This document shows, piece after piece, positions 26,416 through 34,426 of a stretch of 64,000 nt of DNA; position 1 is the first letter of the stretch, and each line of letters begins with the position of its first letter. Source of the stretch: Conyzicola nivalis_A (GTDB lineage: Bacteria; Actinomycetota; Actinomycetes; Actinomycetales; Microbacteriaceae); the NCBI RefSeq assembly GCF_040548875.1, contig NZ_JBEPSJ010000001.1:372001-436000 (forward strand), written 5' to 3'. The notes beneath the pieces are model-generated. The model worked only from the letters and a program-made list of their open reading frames with translations, was not told the DNA's origin and ran no database searches. Position numbers and translations under genes: made by a program.

Positions 26416-27424
26416 GCGGCGATTGTGCCACCGCGACCGCGGCGTCGCGAATCGCCTTGCCATCTCGCACGTCGTCTGCTCGCTGCCTCGCGAGTGTGAG
26501 GTTGCGAGTGGTGTCGCGCAACGGCAGCTGGATGGTGTCCTCTGCGGCCACGCCGGATGTCAGCTGTCGCAGCCGCACCACCTCGGCGTCGAACTCCGCA
26601 CCGAGCACGAGCACGAGATTGGTGATGTACAGCCACAGCAGCAGCACTATCCCGCCGCCCAGCCAGCCGTAGATGCGGTCGTACTGCCCGATCGTGGCCA
26701 CGTAGAGCGCGAAACCCGCCGTTGCGAACGACCAGGTGACGATGGCGAAGACGGCGCCCCAGGAGACCCAGCGCATGCGCAGATGGCGCACGTTCGGGGT
26801 GAAGTAGTAGAGCACGCCGGCGACGACTACGGCGAGGACCGCCAGCACCGGCCACTTTCCGATGTTCCACGCCGTGATCCACGGCTCGGCGAGACCCACG
26901 TTCTCGGCGATGGCGGCCGTGACCCTCGGCGTCGTCACCAGGATCAGCAGGATGGCTCCGAACGCGACCAGGAGGAGCATGGTGACGAGCAGCATGAGGC
27001 CGCGGAACTTCCAGATCTGGCGCCCCTCCATGACCTCGTAGGTGGAGTTGATGGCCCGCCCGAACGCCGTGGCGTAGGCGGAGAGCGTCCAGAGCAGAAG
27101 CACGAACCCCACCGCGAAGGCGATGCCGGGATTCTCGATGCTCAGGAACTCCCGCAGCGGCGCCTCCAGCGTCGTCATCGTCGACTCGGTGGCGAACTCG
27201 TCGACGATCGAGAGGATGCTCTCGACCGCGCGGTCGCGGTCGCGCACGATCGCGAACGCGGAGACCACGACGAGGGCGCCGGGAAACAGGGCGAGGGTCG
27301 CGAAGAAGGTGAGGGCCGCTGCCGAGTCGATGCCGCGGTGGCGCACGAAGCCGTGCCAGGCGCGCCGCAGCGCATAGCGCCACGACGCGCGGCCGATCCC
27401 GCGGCTGGTCTGCGTCGTGTTCAC
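26405..27424 (-). CDS. YihY/BrkB family membrane protein
   Basis: The 339-residue protein has the YihY/virulence factor BrkB domain: an N-terminal amphipathic helix, then RGIDSAAALTFFATLALFPGALV, and about six membrane helices ending with GWLGGGIVLLLWLYITNLVLVLGAEFDAEV, the family's most conserved segment. A charged cytoplasmic tail of about 50 residues follows. The biochemical role of this family is not settled; transport or envelope functions have been proposed. The GTG at 27424 overlaps the stop of the upstream DUF6328 gene as GTGA, so the two are translationally coupled. Confidence 0.87.
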   Translation of the reverse strand: MNTTQTSRGIGRASWRYALRRAWHGFVRHRGIDSAAALTFFATLALFPGALVVVSAFAIVRDRDRAVESILSIVDEFATESTMTTLEAPLREFLSIENPGIAFAVGFVLLLWTLSAYATAFGRAINSTYEVMEGRQIWKFRGLMLLVTMLLLVAFGAILLILVTTPRVTAAIAENVGLAEPWITAWNIGKWPVLAVLAVVVAGVLYYFTPNVRHLRMRWVSWGAVFAIVTWSFATAGFALYVATIGQYDRIYGWLGGGIVLLLWLYITNLVLVLGAEFDAEVVRLRQLTSGVAAEDTIQLPLRDTTRNLTLARQRADDVRDGKAIRDAAVAVAQSPHAE

Positions 27425-27945
27425 GACCGCGGCGACCTGCCGCGCTTGGGGTGCACGAGAGCGGGCAGGCCCACCCAGAAGAAGACGATCACGAGCAGGG
27501 TGAGGCCGCCGGCCACGAAACCCGCGACGGGGCCGACGACGACGTCGAAAATGAGCATGACGGTGCCCGTGAGCACGAGCGCCACCCCCACGAGCGTCGC
27601 CTTGAGGATGCGGTCGGTGAGGATCACGATCTTCTCCTTCGCACCCTCCCGGAACAGGGCGCGGTGGAGGCTCACCGGGGCGAGCGCGAGGGCGGTCGTG
27701 AGTGCGGCGAGCACGACGAGCACGAGGTACACATCGATCTGCAGCTGGCTCAGATCGGCGAACCGCGGCTGGAAGGCGAGGGTGAGGAGGAAGCCGGTGA
27801 GGATCTGCGTGCCCGTCTGGGTCACGCGCAGCTCCTGCAGTATCTCGGACCAGTTGCGCTCGAGGCGCTCGGTCTCGGTCTCGACGCGCTCGGGCGTGCC
27901 GGGTTCGGCTCGAGTGCGGACAGGGTCGGGTGTGTCGCCGCTCAT
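27421..27945 (-). CDS. DUF6328 membrane protein
   Basis: The 174-residue protein has a charged N-terminus with ERNWSEILQELRVTQTGTQILTGFLLTLAF-type sequence, diagnostic of DUF6328, then four membrane helices (about residues 46-66, 77-98, 117-138 and 143-163) and a basic C-terminus. Function is unknown. The ATG at 27945 follows a TACGAT box (27952-27957) by 6 nt and is probably leaderless. It heads a two- or three-gene operon with the BrkB gene, and possibly the DUF7218 gene. Confidence 0.82.
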   Translation of the reverse strand: MSGDTPDPVRTRAEPGTPERVETETERLERNWSEILQELRVTQTGTQILTGFLLTLAFQPRFADLSQLQIDVYLVLVVLAALTTALALAPVSLHRALFREGAKEKIVILTDRILKATLVGVALVLTGTVMLIFDVVVGPVAGFVAGGLTLLVIVFFWVGLPALVHPKRGRSPRS

Positions 27946-27966
27946 CCGTTGATCGTACTGCTTTGC

Positions 27967-29478
27967 TCAGCCCGCCCCGCCGCCGACGGCGACGCTTGCG
28001 CGTGCGCGCCACAGGTGCATGGTCACGTAGCTGCGCCACGGCGCCCAGCGCACGCCGTGCAGGGCGATCCAGCGGCGCGTCGACGGGAGTCCGTGCAGGG
28101 CCGCGCTCTGCAGCACGACGAGGTCGCTGTCGAGCAGCACGTCGGGGTTGCCGAGGATGCGCATGGCGAGGTACCCGGCCGTCCACGGGCCGACACCCGG
28201 AAGCTCGACGAGGCGTGCCGTGAACTCGTCGACGGGCGTGCCGACGTCGAGGCTGAGCGTGCCGTCTGCTACCGCCTCGGCGACGCCGAGGATCGAGCGC
28301 ACGCGGGGGAGCGGACCGCGGATGACCCCGACGCTGCCCGCGATCCGCTCGGCGGTCGGAAACAGTCCCATCCCGTCGTCGCCCTGCCCGAGCTCATCAG
28401 ACGGCCCCGCCTCGCCGAGCTCGCGAGTGATGCGGCCGAGCACCGTGCGCGCTGCGGGCACGGAGATCTGCTGGCCGACGAGGGTGCGGAAGAGGGTCTC
28501 CTCGGCGTCGAGGCTTCCCGGCAGTCGGAGCCCGGGAAGGGCCGCGACGAGGGGTGCGAGTGTCGTGTCGCCCGCGAGGGCGGCGTCGATGGCGACCGAG
28601 TCGGCGTCGAGGTCGAGCAGCTTGCGCACCCGGTTGACCAGGGTCGAGACATCCGCGACGCTGTCGAGCCGCGCTTCGCATCGAACCCAGTCCGCGACGT
28701 CGAGCGACAGCCGTACCGTGGCGACGCCGTGCGGTAGCCGCACCCTGCGTGTGAACGAGTGCGGCGTCGCCACCTCGAGGCCGGGCACCGCGTGGTCGGC
28801 GAAGAACCGCAGCAGTCCGACGCCGTCGAACGGCGGCCGGGCCGGCAGCCGCAGACTGACCGTGACGCCCTCCCCGGCGGCGGCACCCGCCCCCTTCTCG
28901 GCGTGGGTCGGCGCCGCGCGGCGCCGCGAACGCAGCGCGCTGGGTGTGGCCTCGTACACGGCCGAGATGGTGTCGTTGAACTGCCGGATGCTCGAGAATC
29001 CGGCGGCGAATGCCACGTCGGCGATGGCGAGGTCTGTCGACACGAGGAGTGTGCGGGCCGTCTGCGCCCGGTGGGCGCGGGCGAGCGCGAGGGGGCCTGC
29101 GCCGAGCTCGGCGACGAGCACCCGGGTGAGGTGGCGTGTGGTGTAGCCGAGGCGCGCGGCGAGCCCGGCGACGCCCTCCCGCTCGACGACACCGTCGGTG
29201 ATGAGGCGCATCGCCCGCGACGCGAGGTCGTCGTGCGTGTTCCAGTCGGGGGAGCCCGGCACGGCATCGGGCAGGCATCGCTTGCAGGCGCGGAGCCCCG
29301 CCTCGTGCGCCGCCGCCGCCGTGCGGTAGAACGACACGTTGCGGGCGAGCGGCGTCATCGCCGGGCAGCTGGGGCGGCAGTAGATGCCGGTGGAGTGCAC
29401 ACCGGTGATGAACTGGCCGTCGAATCGTGCGTCGCGCGACGACATGGCCCGGTACCGTTCGGCGAAGAGTGCTTCCAT
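27967..29478 (-). CDS. Ada methyl-acceptor / AraC / AlkA DNA glycosylase fusion
   Basis: The 503-residue protein combines three modules. Residues 10-85 are the Ada N-terminal domain, with GIYCRPSCPA and ACKRCLPD providing the four zinc cysteines, the first of which accepts methyl groups from phosphotriesters. Residues 90-185 are an AraC helix-turn-helix (VAGLAARLGYTTRHLTRVL, FAAGFSSIRQFNDTI). The rest is AlkA: an N-terminal fold and an HhH-GPD region with LPGVGPWTAGYLAMRILGNPDVLLDSD, ending with the catalytic Asp. It should sense methylation damage and excise alkylated bases. ATG at 29478 is preferred over a GTG at 29511; GGAGG lies very close upstream. Confidence 0.92.
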   Translation of the reverse strand: MEALFAERYRAMSSRDARFDGQFITGVHSTGIYCRPSCPAMTPLARNVSFYRTAAAAHEAGLRACKRCLPDAVPGSPDWNTHDDLASRAMRLITDGVVEREGVAGLAARLGYTTRHLTRVLVAELGAGPLALARAHRAQTARTLLVSTDLAIADVAFAAGFSSIRQFNDTISAVYEATPSALRSRRRAAPTHAEKGAGAAAGEGVTVSLRLPARPPFDGVGLLRFFADHAVPGLEVATPHSFTRRVRLPHGVATVRLSLDVADWVRCEARLDSVADVSTLVNRVRKLLDLDADSVAIDAALAGDTTLAPLVAALPGLRLPGSLDAEETLFRTLVGQQISVPAARTVLGRITRELGEAGPSDELGQGDDGMGLFPTAERIAGSVGVIRGPLPRVRSILGVAEAVADGTLSLDVGTPVDEFTARLVELPGVGPWTAGYLAMRILGNPDVLLDSDLVVLQSAALHGLPSTRRWIALHGVRWAPWRSYVTMHLWRARASVAVGGGAG

Positions 29479-29593
29479 GCCTCCAGCGTCGCACCATCGA
29501 GCCGAAGACACTAGCGGGATTCGGACACGGCCTCCCGGCGGTCGGACCGTCGTTCTCAGGCCCGCCCGCCGCGGCCCGGCCTAGGCTGTAGAG

Positions 29594-31015
29594 GTGAACA
29601 CCGTCGTGACCCTTCTGCAGTCCCAGCTCGGGAGCATCGTCTCCACCGACCAGGACGAGCTCGAGGCGTGCCGGCTCGACCGCTCCGGTCACCGCTCGGA
29701 GTCGGCGCCGATCGCCCTCGTTCACGCCGCGACCATCGCAGACGTGCAGGCGACGATGCGTATCGCCACCGAGACCGGCACGCCCGTCGTCATCCGCGGT
29801 GCGGGCACGGGGCTCGCCGGCGCCGCGATCGCGAGCCACGGCGAGATCGTGCTCTCGACCCTCGGCATGACGCGGATCCTCGAGATCTCGGAGGACGACG
29901 AGATCGCCGTCGTCGAGCCCGGCCTTATCAACGCCGACCTCAACGCGGCGCTCGTGGCGAAGGGACTCTGGTTCGCCCCCGACCCCGCGAGCCGCGCCAT
30001 CTCGACCGTCGGCGGCAACATCGCCACCAACGCCGGCGGGTTGCTCTGCGCCAAATACGGCGTCACTCGGGAGTCGGTGCTGGGGCTCAGGATCGTGCTC
30101 GCCGACGGCCGGCTGATGTCGCTCGGCCATCGCACCGTCAAGGGCGTCACGGGGCTCGACCTCGTCGGGCTCATGATCGGCTCGGAGGGCACCCTCGGCG
30201 TCATCGTCGAGGCGACCGTGAAGCTGCGACGCCTGCCGCAGGGTGTGCCGTCGACGATCGGCGCGTACTTCCCGACGGTGGAGGCCGCGGCCCGCGCATC
30301 CTCCGTCATCAGCGCGTCGGGGCTGCGCCCCGCGATCATGGAGCTGCTCGACCCCCTCGCCATGAGCTTCATCGCCGAACACCTCGGGATCGAGGTGCGG
30401 GCCGAGTCGTTCCTGCTCGTGCAGACCGACGGCGAGGGTGCCGCCGCCGAGGCCACTGGCGCCCTCGCGATCATCCGCTCTCTCGGCGGAGACGCGACGC
30501 TGACCACCGACGTGGCCGAGGGCAACCGCCTCATGGCTTTGCGCCGCTCGTTCCACCCCGCCATGGAGGCGCGCGGCACCGTGCTCATCGAGGACGTCTG
30601 CGTTCCCCGGTCGACGCTGCCCGCGATGTTCCACGCCATCGGCGAGATCAGCGCCCGCTACGGCGTGACTATCGCGACCGTGGCGCACGCCGGCGACGGC
30701 AACCTGCACCCGAACTTCGTCTACGAGGGAAGCGCTGACGACGGATTCGCCGTGCCAGAGCACGTCTGGACCGCGGCGCACGAGATGTTCGTCACCGCGC
30801 TGCGCCTCGGCGGCACGCTGACCGGCGAGCACGGCGTGGGCATTCTCAAGAAGCGCTGGCTGCGCGACGAGCTGGGCGACGACCAGGTCGACCTGCAGCG
30901 CGACATCAAGCGCGTCTTCGACCCGAGCGGCATCCTCAATCCGGGAAAGCTCTTCTCCGTCGCCGACGAGAGCCGACCGGCGGATGCCGCGGCCCACGGT
31001 GCTCTGACGGAGTAG
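29594..31015 (+). CDS. FAD-linked 2-hydroxyacid oxidase/dehydrogenase (GlcD-like)
   Basis: The 473-residue flavoprotein has an FAD-binding PCMH domain: VVIRGAGTGLAGAA near residue 60, STVGGNIATNAGG near 136, and GLDLVGLMIGSEGTLGVI near 190. The C-terminal FAD-oxidase domain has VAHAGDGNLHPNF and LTGEHGVGILKKRWL, supplying the substrate-binding histidines. The family oxidises glycolate, D-lactate or other D-2-hydroxyacids. Without partner GlcE/GlcF genes, a single-subunit D-lactate-type enzyme is likely. GTG at 29594 follows TAGGCT (29582-29587) by 6 nt. Confidence 0.88.
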   Translation: MNTVVTLLQSQLGSIVSTDQDELEACRLDRSGHRSESAPIALVHAATIADVQATMRIATETGTPVVIRGAGTGLAGAAIASHGEIVLSTLGMTRILEISEDDEIAVVEPGLINADLNAALVAKGLWFAPDPASRAISTVGGNIATNAGGLLCAKYGVTRESVLGLRIVLADGRLMSLGHRTVKGVTGLDLVGLMIGSEGTLGVIVEATVKLRRLPQGVPSTIGAYFPTVEAAARASSVISASGLRPAIMELLDPLAMSFIAEHLGIEVRAESFLLVQTDGEGAAAEATGALAIIRSLGGDATLTTDVAEGNRLMALRRSFHPAMEARGTVLIEDVCVPRSTLPAMFHAIGEISARYGVTIATVAHAGDGNLHPNFVYEGSADDGFAVPEHVWTAAHEMFVTALRLGGTLTGEHGVGILKKRWLRDELGDDQVDLQRDIKRVFDPSGILNPGKLFSVADESRPADAAAHGALTE

Positions 31016-31083
31016 CGGTGCTCACCCGACAACGGCGACGCTTGTAGAAGGAATATCCAAACGGGGTACAGCGTTTTGTAGGT

Positions 31084-31932
31084 ATGACCCTAGTGAGCCC
31101 AACTCCCGTGAACCCCGCTCGCAACAGCGACGCTCGCACCACCCGCGTGAGCCAAGTCGCCACAAGCACGCACGTCTCCACCCCGCACGTCACCACACCG
31201 CGCGTCTCCACACCGCGTGTCTCCACCGCCCGTCCCCGCACGCGTGACGGTCTCGCGCGCCCCAAGACAGGCGAGGTGCGGGTGCGCATCGGCGCCCTCG
31301 GCCTCAGCTCGCTCGGAATCCAGGCCGCCGGCCTCGTCTCGGCCGTCGGTCCCGACGCCGGCGGCTTCGCCGCGGGCGACCGCGTCTCGTACCGCACCAC
31401 GCTCTCCGAGGCGGCGCCCGTGCAGGGCACCGGCCGTCTCGCCGTCCCGCCGGCATCCGTCAACACGACCGTGGTTCCGGAACGCGAGCTCATCGGCTTC
31501 CCGAAGGACGTCTCGCTCGAGGCCGCCGCGGCGTACCTGCCGCTCGGACTGATGGCCCGCACGATCGTGAAGCAGCTGCACAGCGTGGGCCGCGGCAACC
31601 GCGTGCTGGTGGCCGCCGACGAGACCGGTGCAGACGCCTTCGTGACCGCCTGGGTGCTCGACCTCGGCGCGACCGTGGTCGACGATGCGGCCTCGGCCGA
31701 TGTCGTCGTCACCGCCGCCGACTACCTCGCCGCCCGCCGCTGGCGCTACGCCAACGGACAGGCGCAGATCGCCTCGGCAGACGTCTTCGCCGAGGTGCGC
31801 CGCGGCATCTTCGACGACATCGAGGTGACGAACTACCCGATCGCCGACGCGCAGAGGGCCCGCGACGACTTCGAACAGCGTGTGTCGCCCGCTCCGATCG
31901 TGCTGTTGCCGGAGGCCCGCGAGGCGGCATAG
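31084..31932 (+). CDS. shrunken MDR (quinone reductase-like) protein
   Basis: The 282-residue protein keeps pieces of a medium-chain dehydrogenase/reductase: GEVRVRIGALGLSSLG, then AAGLVSAVGPDAGGFAAGDRVSY, LPLGLMARTIVKQL and VTAWVLDLGATVVDD. About 25 residues normally between the first two blocks are missing. The Rossmann GGVG loop reads ADETGAD, and roughly 80 residues of the C-terminal half are absent. The first 60 residues are a low-complexity Thr/Ser/Val/Pro tract with HVSTP-like units encoded by four 15-bp repeats (31171-31230). It may have lost catalysis and be a decaying or repurposed protein. No start signal is clear. Confidence 0.6.
   Translation: MTLVSPTPVNPARNSDARTTRVSQVATSTHVSTPHVTTPRVSTPRVSTARPRTRDGLARPKTGEVRVRIGALGLSSLGIQAAGLVSAVGPDAGGFAAGDRVSYRTTLSEAAPVQGTGRLAVPPASVNTTVVPERELIGFPKDVSLEAAAAYLPLGLMARTIVKQLHSVGRGNRVLVAADETGADAFVTAWVLDLGATVVDDAASADVVVTAADYLAARRWRYANGQAQIASADVFAEVRRGIFDDIEVTNYPIADAQRARDDFEQRVSPAPIVLLPEAREAA
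31171..31230 (+). repeat. 4 x 15-bp in-frame repeat (HVSTP units)
   Basis: Four consecutive 15-bp units at 31171, 31186, 31201 and 31216 encode HVSTP, HVTTP, RVSTP and RVSTA. They lie in the unstructured N-terminal tract of the MDR-like protein, and changes in copy number would keep the frame. Confidence 0.85.
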
Positions 31933-31935
31933 GTT

Positions 31936-31980
<45 letters not shown>

Positions 31981-31994
31981 GTCGAGCCGCGCGG

Positions 31995-33233
31995 TTAGCC
32001 CGCCTCCGCCTGCCGACGACGTAGGCCGATGCTCGTGGCGATCGCCGCGCCGGACGCGGCCAGCCCGATCGCCGCGATGACCGGCGCCCAGATGTCGAGT
32101 GCGGGCTCGAGCCCCAGCGCGGTGGCCGACTGGCCGATCAGCACGGCGATGACACCCTGGGCCAGGTAGGCGACGAGATACACCGCCGACAGCGTCGACG
32201 CGCGGTGGTGCACGGGCGCGTGTCGGCTGATGAGCCCGAGTCCGCCGAGGAACAGCCAGCCGTACCCGGCCCCCGCCACGACCGACGCCGCGACGAACAC
32301 CGGCAGCGACTCGAGCGCGGCCGACAGAACGAGCAGCCCGAGTCCTGCGGCGATGGAGAAGCCGCCCACGGCTATCGAGGTGCGCGGCGCCAGCGATCGC
32401 GCGAGGATGGCCACGACCCCGATGACGATCGCCGAGATGGAGAGGGCGACACCGGCCACGAGGGCGTTGTCTGTCTTGATCAGGTCCTGGGCGATCTGCG
32501 AGCCGAGCGAGAGCAGCAGGGCTCCCATGGCGTAGCCGGCCGAGATGGCGAGGGCGGAGACCGCGAAGACGACGCGGAGACCCCGCGGAACCGCCACGCG
32601 CTGCGGGCGCCAGCGCGTCGCGGGGGCGTCGTCGCGCGGCGGGGCTCCGGTCAGTCCGCGCGGCATCCACCAGACCGCGACGAAGACCACTGCCGCGATG
32701 CCGAACAGCACCCAGTAGCTCAGGTGCAACGGGAACGGCGCGTATTCGACGAGGCCGCCTCCCACGATCGTCGCGAGGGCGAGCCCCAAGGCCGTCGCCG
32801 CGGTGTTCACCGAGCTGGCCCGGCCCGGGCTGCCCGTGTTGTACTCGACCATCGCGGCGCTCGCCGCGCCCATGGCGAAGCCGACGCCCGCGCCCTGGAG
32901 CACTCGGCCCAGCATCAGCCAGACCACGTTCGGCGCGACGGCGAACAGCAGCACGCCGGCGCCGATGAGCGCGACGCCGATGAGCAGGGTCGCGCGACGC
33001 CCGATGTAGTCGGAGAGGCTGCCGAAGACGACGAGCGTGACGACGAGGCTGATCGGGTAGACCGCGAACACGATCGTCACGAGCGAGGCGGTGAGTCCCC
33101 AGTCGCTCGTGTAGACGGGGTAGACGATCGAGGGGGAGCCGCTGGCCCAGAGGGCGAGGGCGGCGACGGATGCGGCGGCGAAGAAGCTGCCCCTGTCGCC
33201 GAGGTGTGCGTGGCCTAACCGGGTGCTGAGCAT
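31995..33233 (-). CDS. MFS transporter controlled by adjacent HxlR regulator
   Basis: The 412-residue protein has twelve predicted membrane helices and the MFS loop 2-3 signature GSLSDYIGRRATLLIG near residue 72. The second half begins after a basic loop near residue 205. The RVLQGAGVGFAMGAA segment in helix 4-5 resembles the antiporter motif C region of drug and metabolite exporters. It shares a 58-nt promoter region with an HxlR-type regulator, suggesting an inducible exporter. The ATG at 33233 lies 7 nt after a TATCGT box (33241-33246), so it is leaderless. Confidence 0.87.
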   Translation of the reverse strand: MLSTRLGHAHLGDRGSFFAAASVAALALWASGSPSIVYPVYTSDWGLTASLVTIVFAVYPISLVVTLVVFGSLSDYIGRRATLLIGVALIGAGVLLFAVAPNVVWLMLGRVLQGAGVGFAMGAASAAMVEYNTGSPGRASSVNTAATALGLALATIVGGGLVEYAPFPLHLSYWVLFGIAAVVFVAVWWMPRGLTGAPPRDDAPATRWRPQRVAVPRGLRVVFAVSALAISAGYAMGALLLSLGSQIAQDLIKTDNALVAGVALSISAIVIGVVAILARSLAPRTSIAVGGFSIAAGLGLLVLSAALESLPVFVAASVVAGAGYGWLFLGGLGLISRHAPVHHRASTLSAVYLVAYLAQGVIAVLIGQSATALGLEPALDIWAPVIAAIGLAASGAAIATSIGLRRRQAEAG

Positions 33234-33254
33234 TGCGCCGACGATACACCTCTA

Positions 33255-33271
33255 AGTTGGATTAACCAACT
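33255..33271. promoter_or_regulatory. palindromic operator between MFS and HxlR genes
   Basis: AGTTGG-ATTAA-CCAACT is a perfect 6-5-6 inverted repeat, centred between two divergent leaderless promoters (TATCGT, 33241-33246 on minus; TATAGT, 33280-33285 on plus). It overlaps where both -35 elements would sit. A dimeric winged-helix regulator such as the adjacent HxlR protein could bind and repress both genes at once. Confidence 0.6.
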
Positions 33272-33291
33272 CAGCCCGGTATAGTCGTCGG

Positions 33292-33798
33292 ATGAGTACA
33301 GCACAGAGCCCGCGTTGTTCCGTCGCCCGCAGCCTCGAGGTGCTGGGGGAGAAGTGGACGCTCCTCGTCGTACGCGAGGCGTTCTGGGGCGCCACCCGGT
33401 TCTCGGAGTTCAAGTCGACGCTCTCCGTGGCATCCGACATCCTCACCAACCGGCTGGCGACCCTCGTCGACGCTGGGGTCCTCGAGCGGCGCGCCTATCG
33501 GGAAGACGGTGCGCGGGAGCGCTCCAGCTACCACCTGACCGAGAGCGGGCTCGCCCTGCGTCCGGTGCTCGCCGCCCTCACGCAGTGGGGCGACGCGTTC
33601 CGTCCCAGCGGGTTCGGACCGGCGGCGGTATACCGCGAGCGGGAGTCCGCCGCCCCCGTGCGCATCGCGTTCGTCAGCGACGACGGCCGGGTGATCGAGC
33701 CACTCGACGTCGAGGTGGTCCGCGGCGGTGCCGCGCTCGAGGGTGCGCCGTTGGAGAGTGCACTGCGCGACGGTGCGCTCGCAAACGCCAGTGAATAG
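33292..33798 (+). CDS. HxlR family transcriptional regulator
   Basis: The 168-residue protein has the HxlR winged helix-turn-helix in residues 5-105: CSVARSLEVLGEKWTLLVVREAFWGATRFSEFKSTL, then ILTNRLATLVDAGVLERR and the wing with YHLTESGLAL. A conserved Cys at residue 9 could sense electrophiles or oxidants, as in other HxlR members. A 60-residue C-terminal extension is of unknown role. The ATG follows TATAGT by 6 nt. It probably controls itself and the divergent MFS gene through the palindrome between them. The -10 of the next gene overlaps its stop codon. Confidence 0.9.
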   Translation: MSTAQSPRCSVARSLEVLGEKWTLLVVREAFWGATRFSEFKSTLSVASDILTNRLATLVDAGVLERRAYREDGARERSSYHLTESGLALRPVLAALTQWGDAFRPSGFGPAAVYRERESAAPVRIAFVSDDGRVIEPLDVEVVRGGAALEGAPLESALRDGALANASE

Positions 33799-33808
33799 TG
33801 TGTAGTTC

Positions 33809-34318
33809 ATGACCTTTCTGCCCATCACGACCTACGAGAACCTGGCCCCCGCCGCCCGCGCCGCGATCGACCACCAGCTCGAGACGCACGGCGGCCGGCT
33901 CACCACGACGAAGGCGACACTGCTGGGGCACCTGCCGAGTTTCGACGCGTACATGCAGTGGTACACGCTCAAGGACGAGCTCGTGCCCTTCATCGGCGAG
34001 CGCGCCGTCACCCTGTTCGCCTTCGCGATCTCCCGCGCCGCGGGCAGCGCCGTGAGCGTGGCCTTCTTCACCGAGATCCTGGTCGCGGCGGGGGAGGACC
34101 TCGACGATCCCGACGACATTCCGGTGACCGAGGCCGAGGCCCTGCTCATGCGGTGGGGCACTCTCATCGCCACCGCGCCGCACGAGGTCGACGACGAGCT
34201 GATCGCGAGCCTCGAAGAGGCGTTCAGCGAGAAGCTGCGGCTGATCCTCGTGGCGTTCGCGGGATTCACCGTCGCGACCAACGTCTTCAACTCGGTCGGG
34301 CGCGTCCCGCTCGCCTGA
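33809..34318 (+). CDS. AhpD-fold (carboxymuconolactone decarboxylase-like) protein without cysteines
   Basis: The 169-residue protein has the helical layout of the AhpD/CMD fold: FDAYMQWYTLKDELVPFIGERAVTLFAFAISRAAGSAVSVAFFTEILVAAG followed by a C-terminal VAFAGFTVATNVFNSVGRVPL. In AhpD-type enzymes the SRAAGS region carries a CxxC pair and a His; here there is no cysteine at all, so peroxide reduction by thiols is unlikely. It may bind a small ligand or use another chemistry. TAGTGT (33796-33801), overlapping the HxlR stop, is 7 nt before the ATG, giving it a leaderless promoter of its own. Confidence 0.7.
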   Translation: MTFLPITTYENLAPAARAAIDHQLETHGGRLTTTKATLLGHLPSFDAYMQWYTLKDELVPFIGERAVTLFAFAISRAAGSAVSVAFFTEILVAAGEDLDDPDDIPVTEAEALLMRWGTLIATAPHEVDDELIASLEEAFSEKLRLILVAFAGFTVATNVFNSVGRVPLA

Positions 34319-34357
34319 CGCGCTGTCGGGCGCACGCTCACGCGGCGCGCTGGCCGG

Positions 34358-34363
34358 TAAGGT
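34358..34363 (+). promoter_or_regulatory. leaderless -10 box of the prsW upstream ORF
   Basis: TAAGGT at 34358-34363 is 6 nt before the ATG at 34370. It is the only convincing -10 element for the prsW transcript, so the mRNA would start with the short upstream ORF rather than with prsW. Confidence 0.5.
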
Positions 34364-34369
34364 CGCACC

Positions 34370-34426
34370 ATGACACAAGGTCGCACTATGACACCGGGCG
34401 CATCGACACCGATCGCATCGCTATGA
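34370..34426 (+). CDS. 18-codon leaderless upstream ORF overlapping prsW
   Basis: The frame encodes MTQGRTMTPGASTPIASL and stops at a TGA (34424-34426) that overlaps the prsW ATG (34423-34425) as ATGA. Its ATG is placed 6 nt after a TAAGGT -10 box. prsW has no Shine-Dalgarno of its own, so it would be translated by ribosomes terminating here. Translation is inferred; a chance ORF cannot be excluded. Confidence 0.45.
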   Translation: MTQGRTMTPGASTPIASL

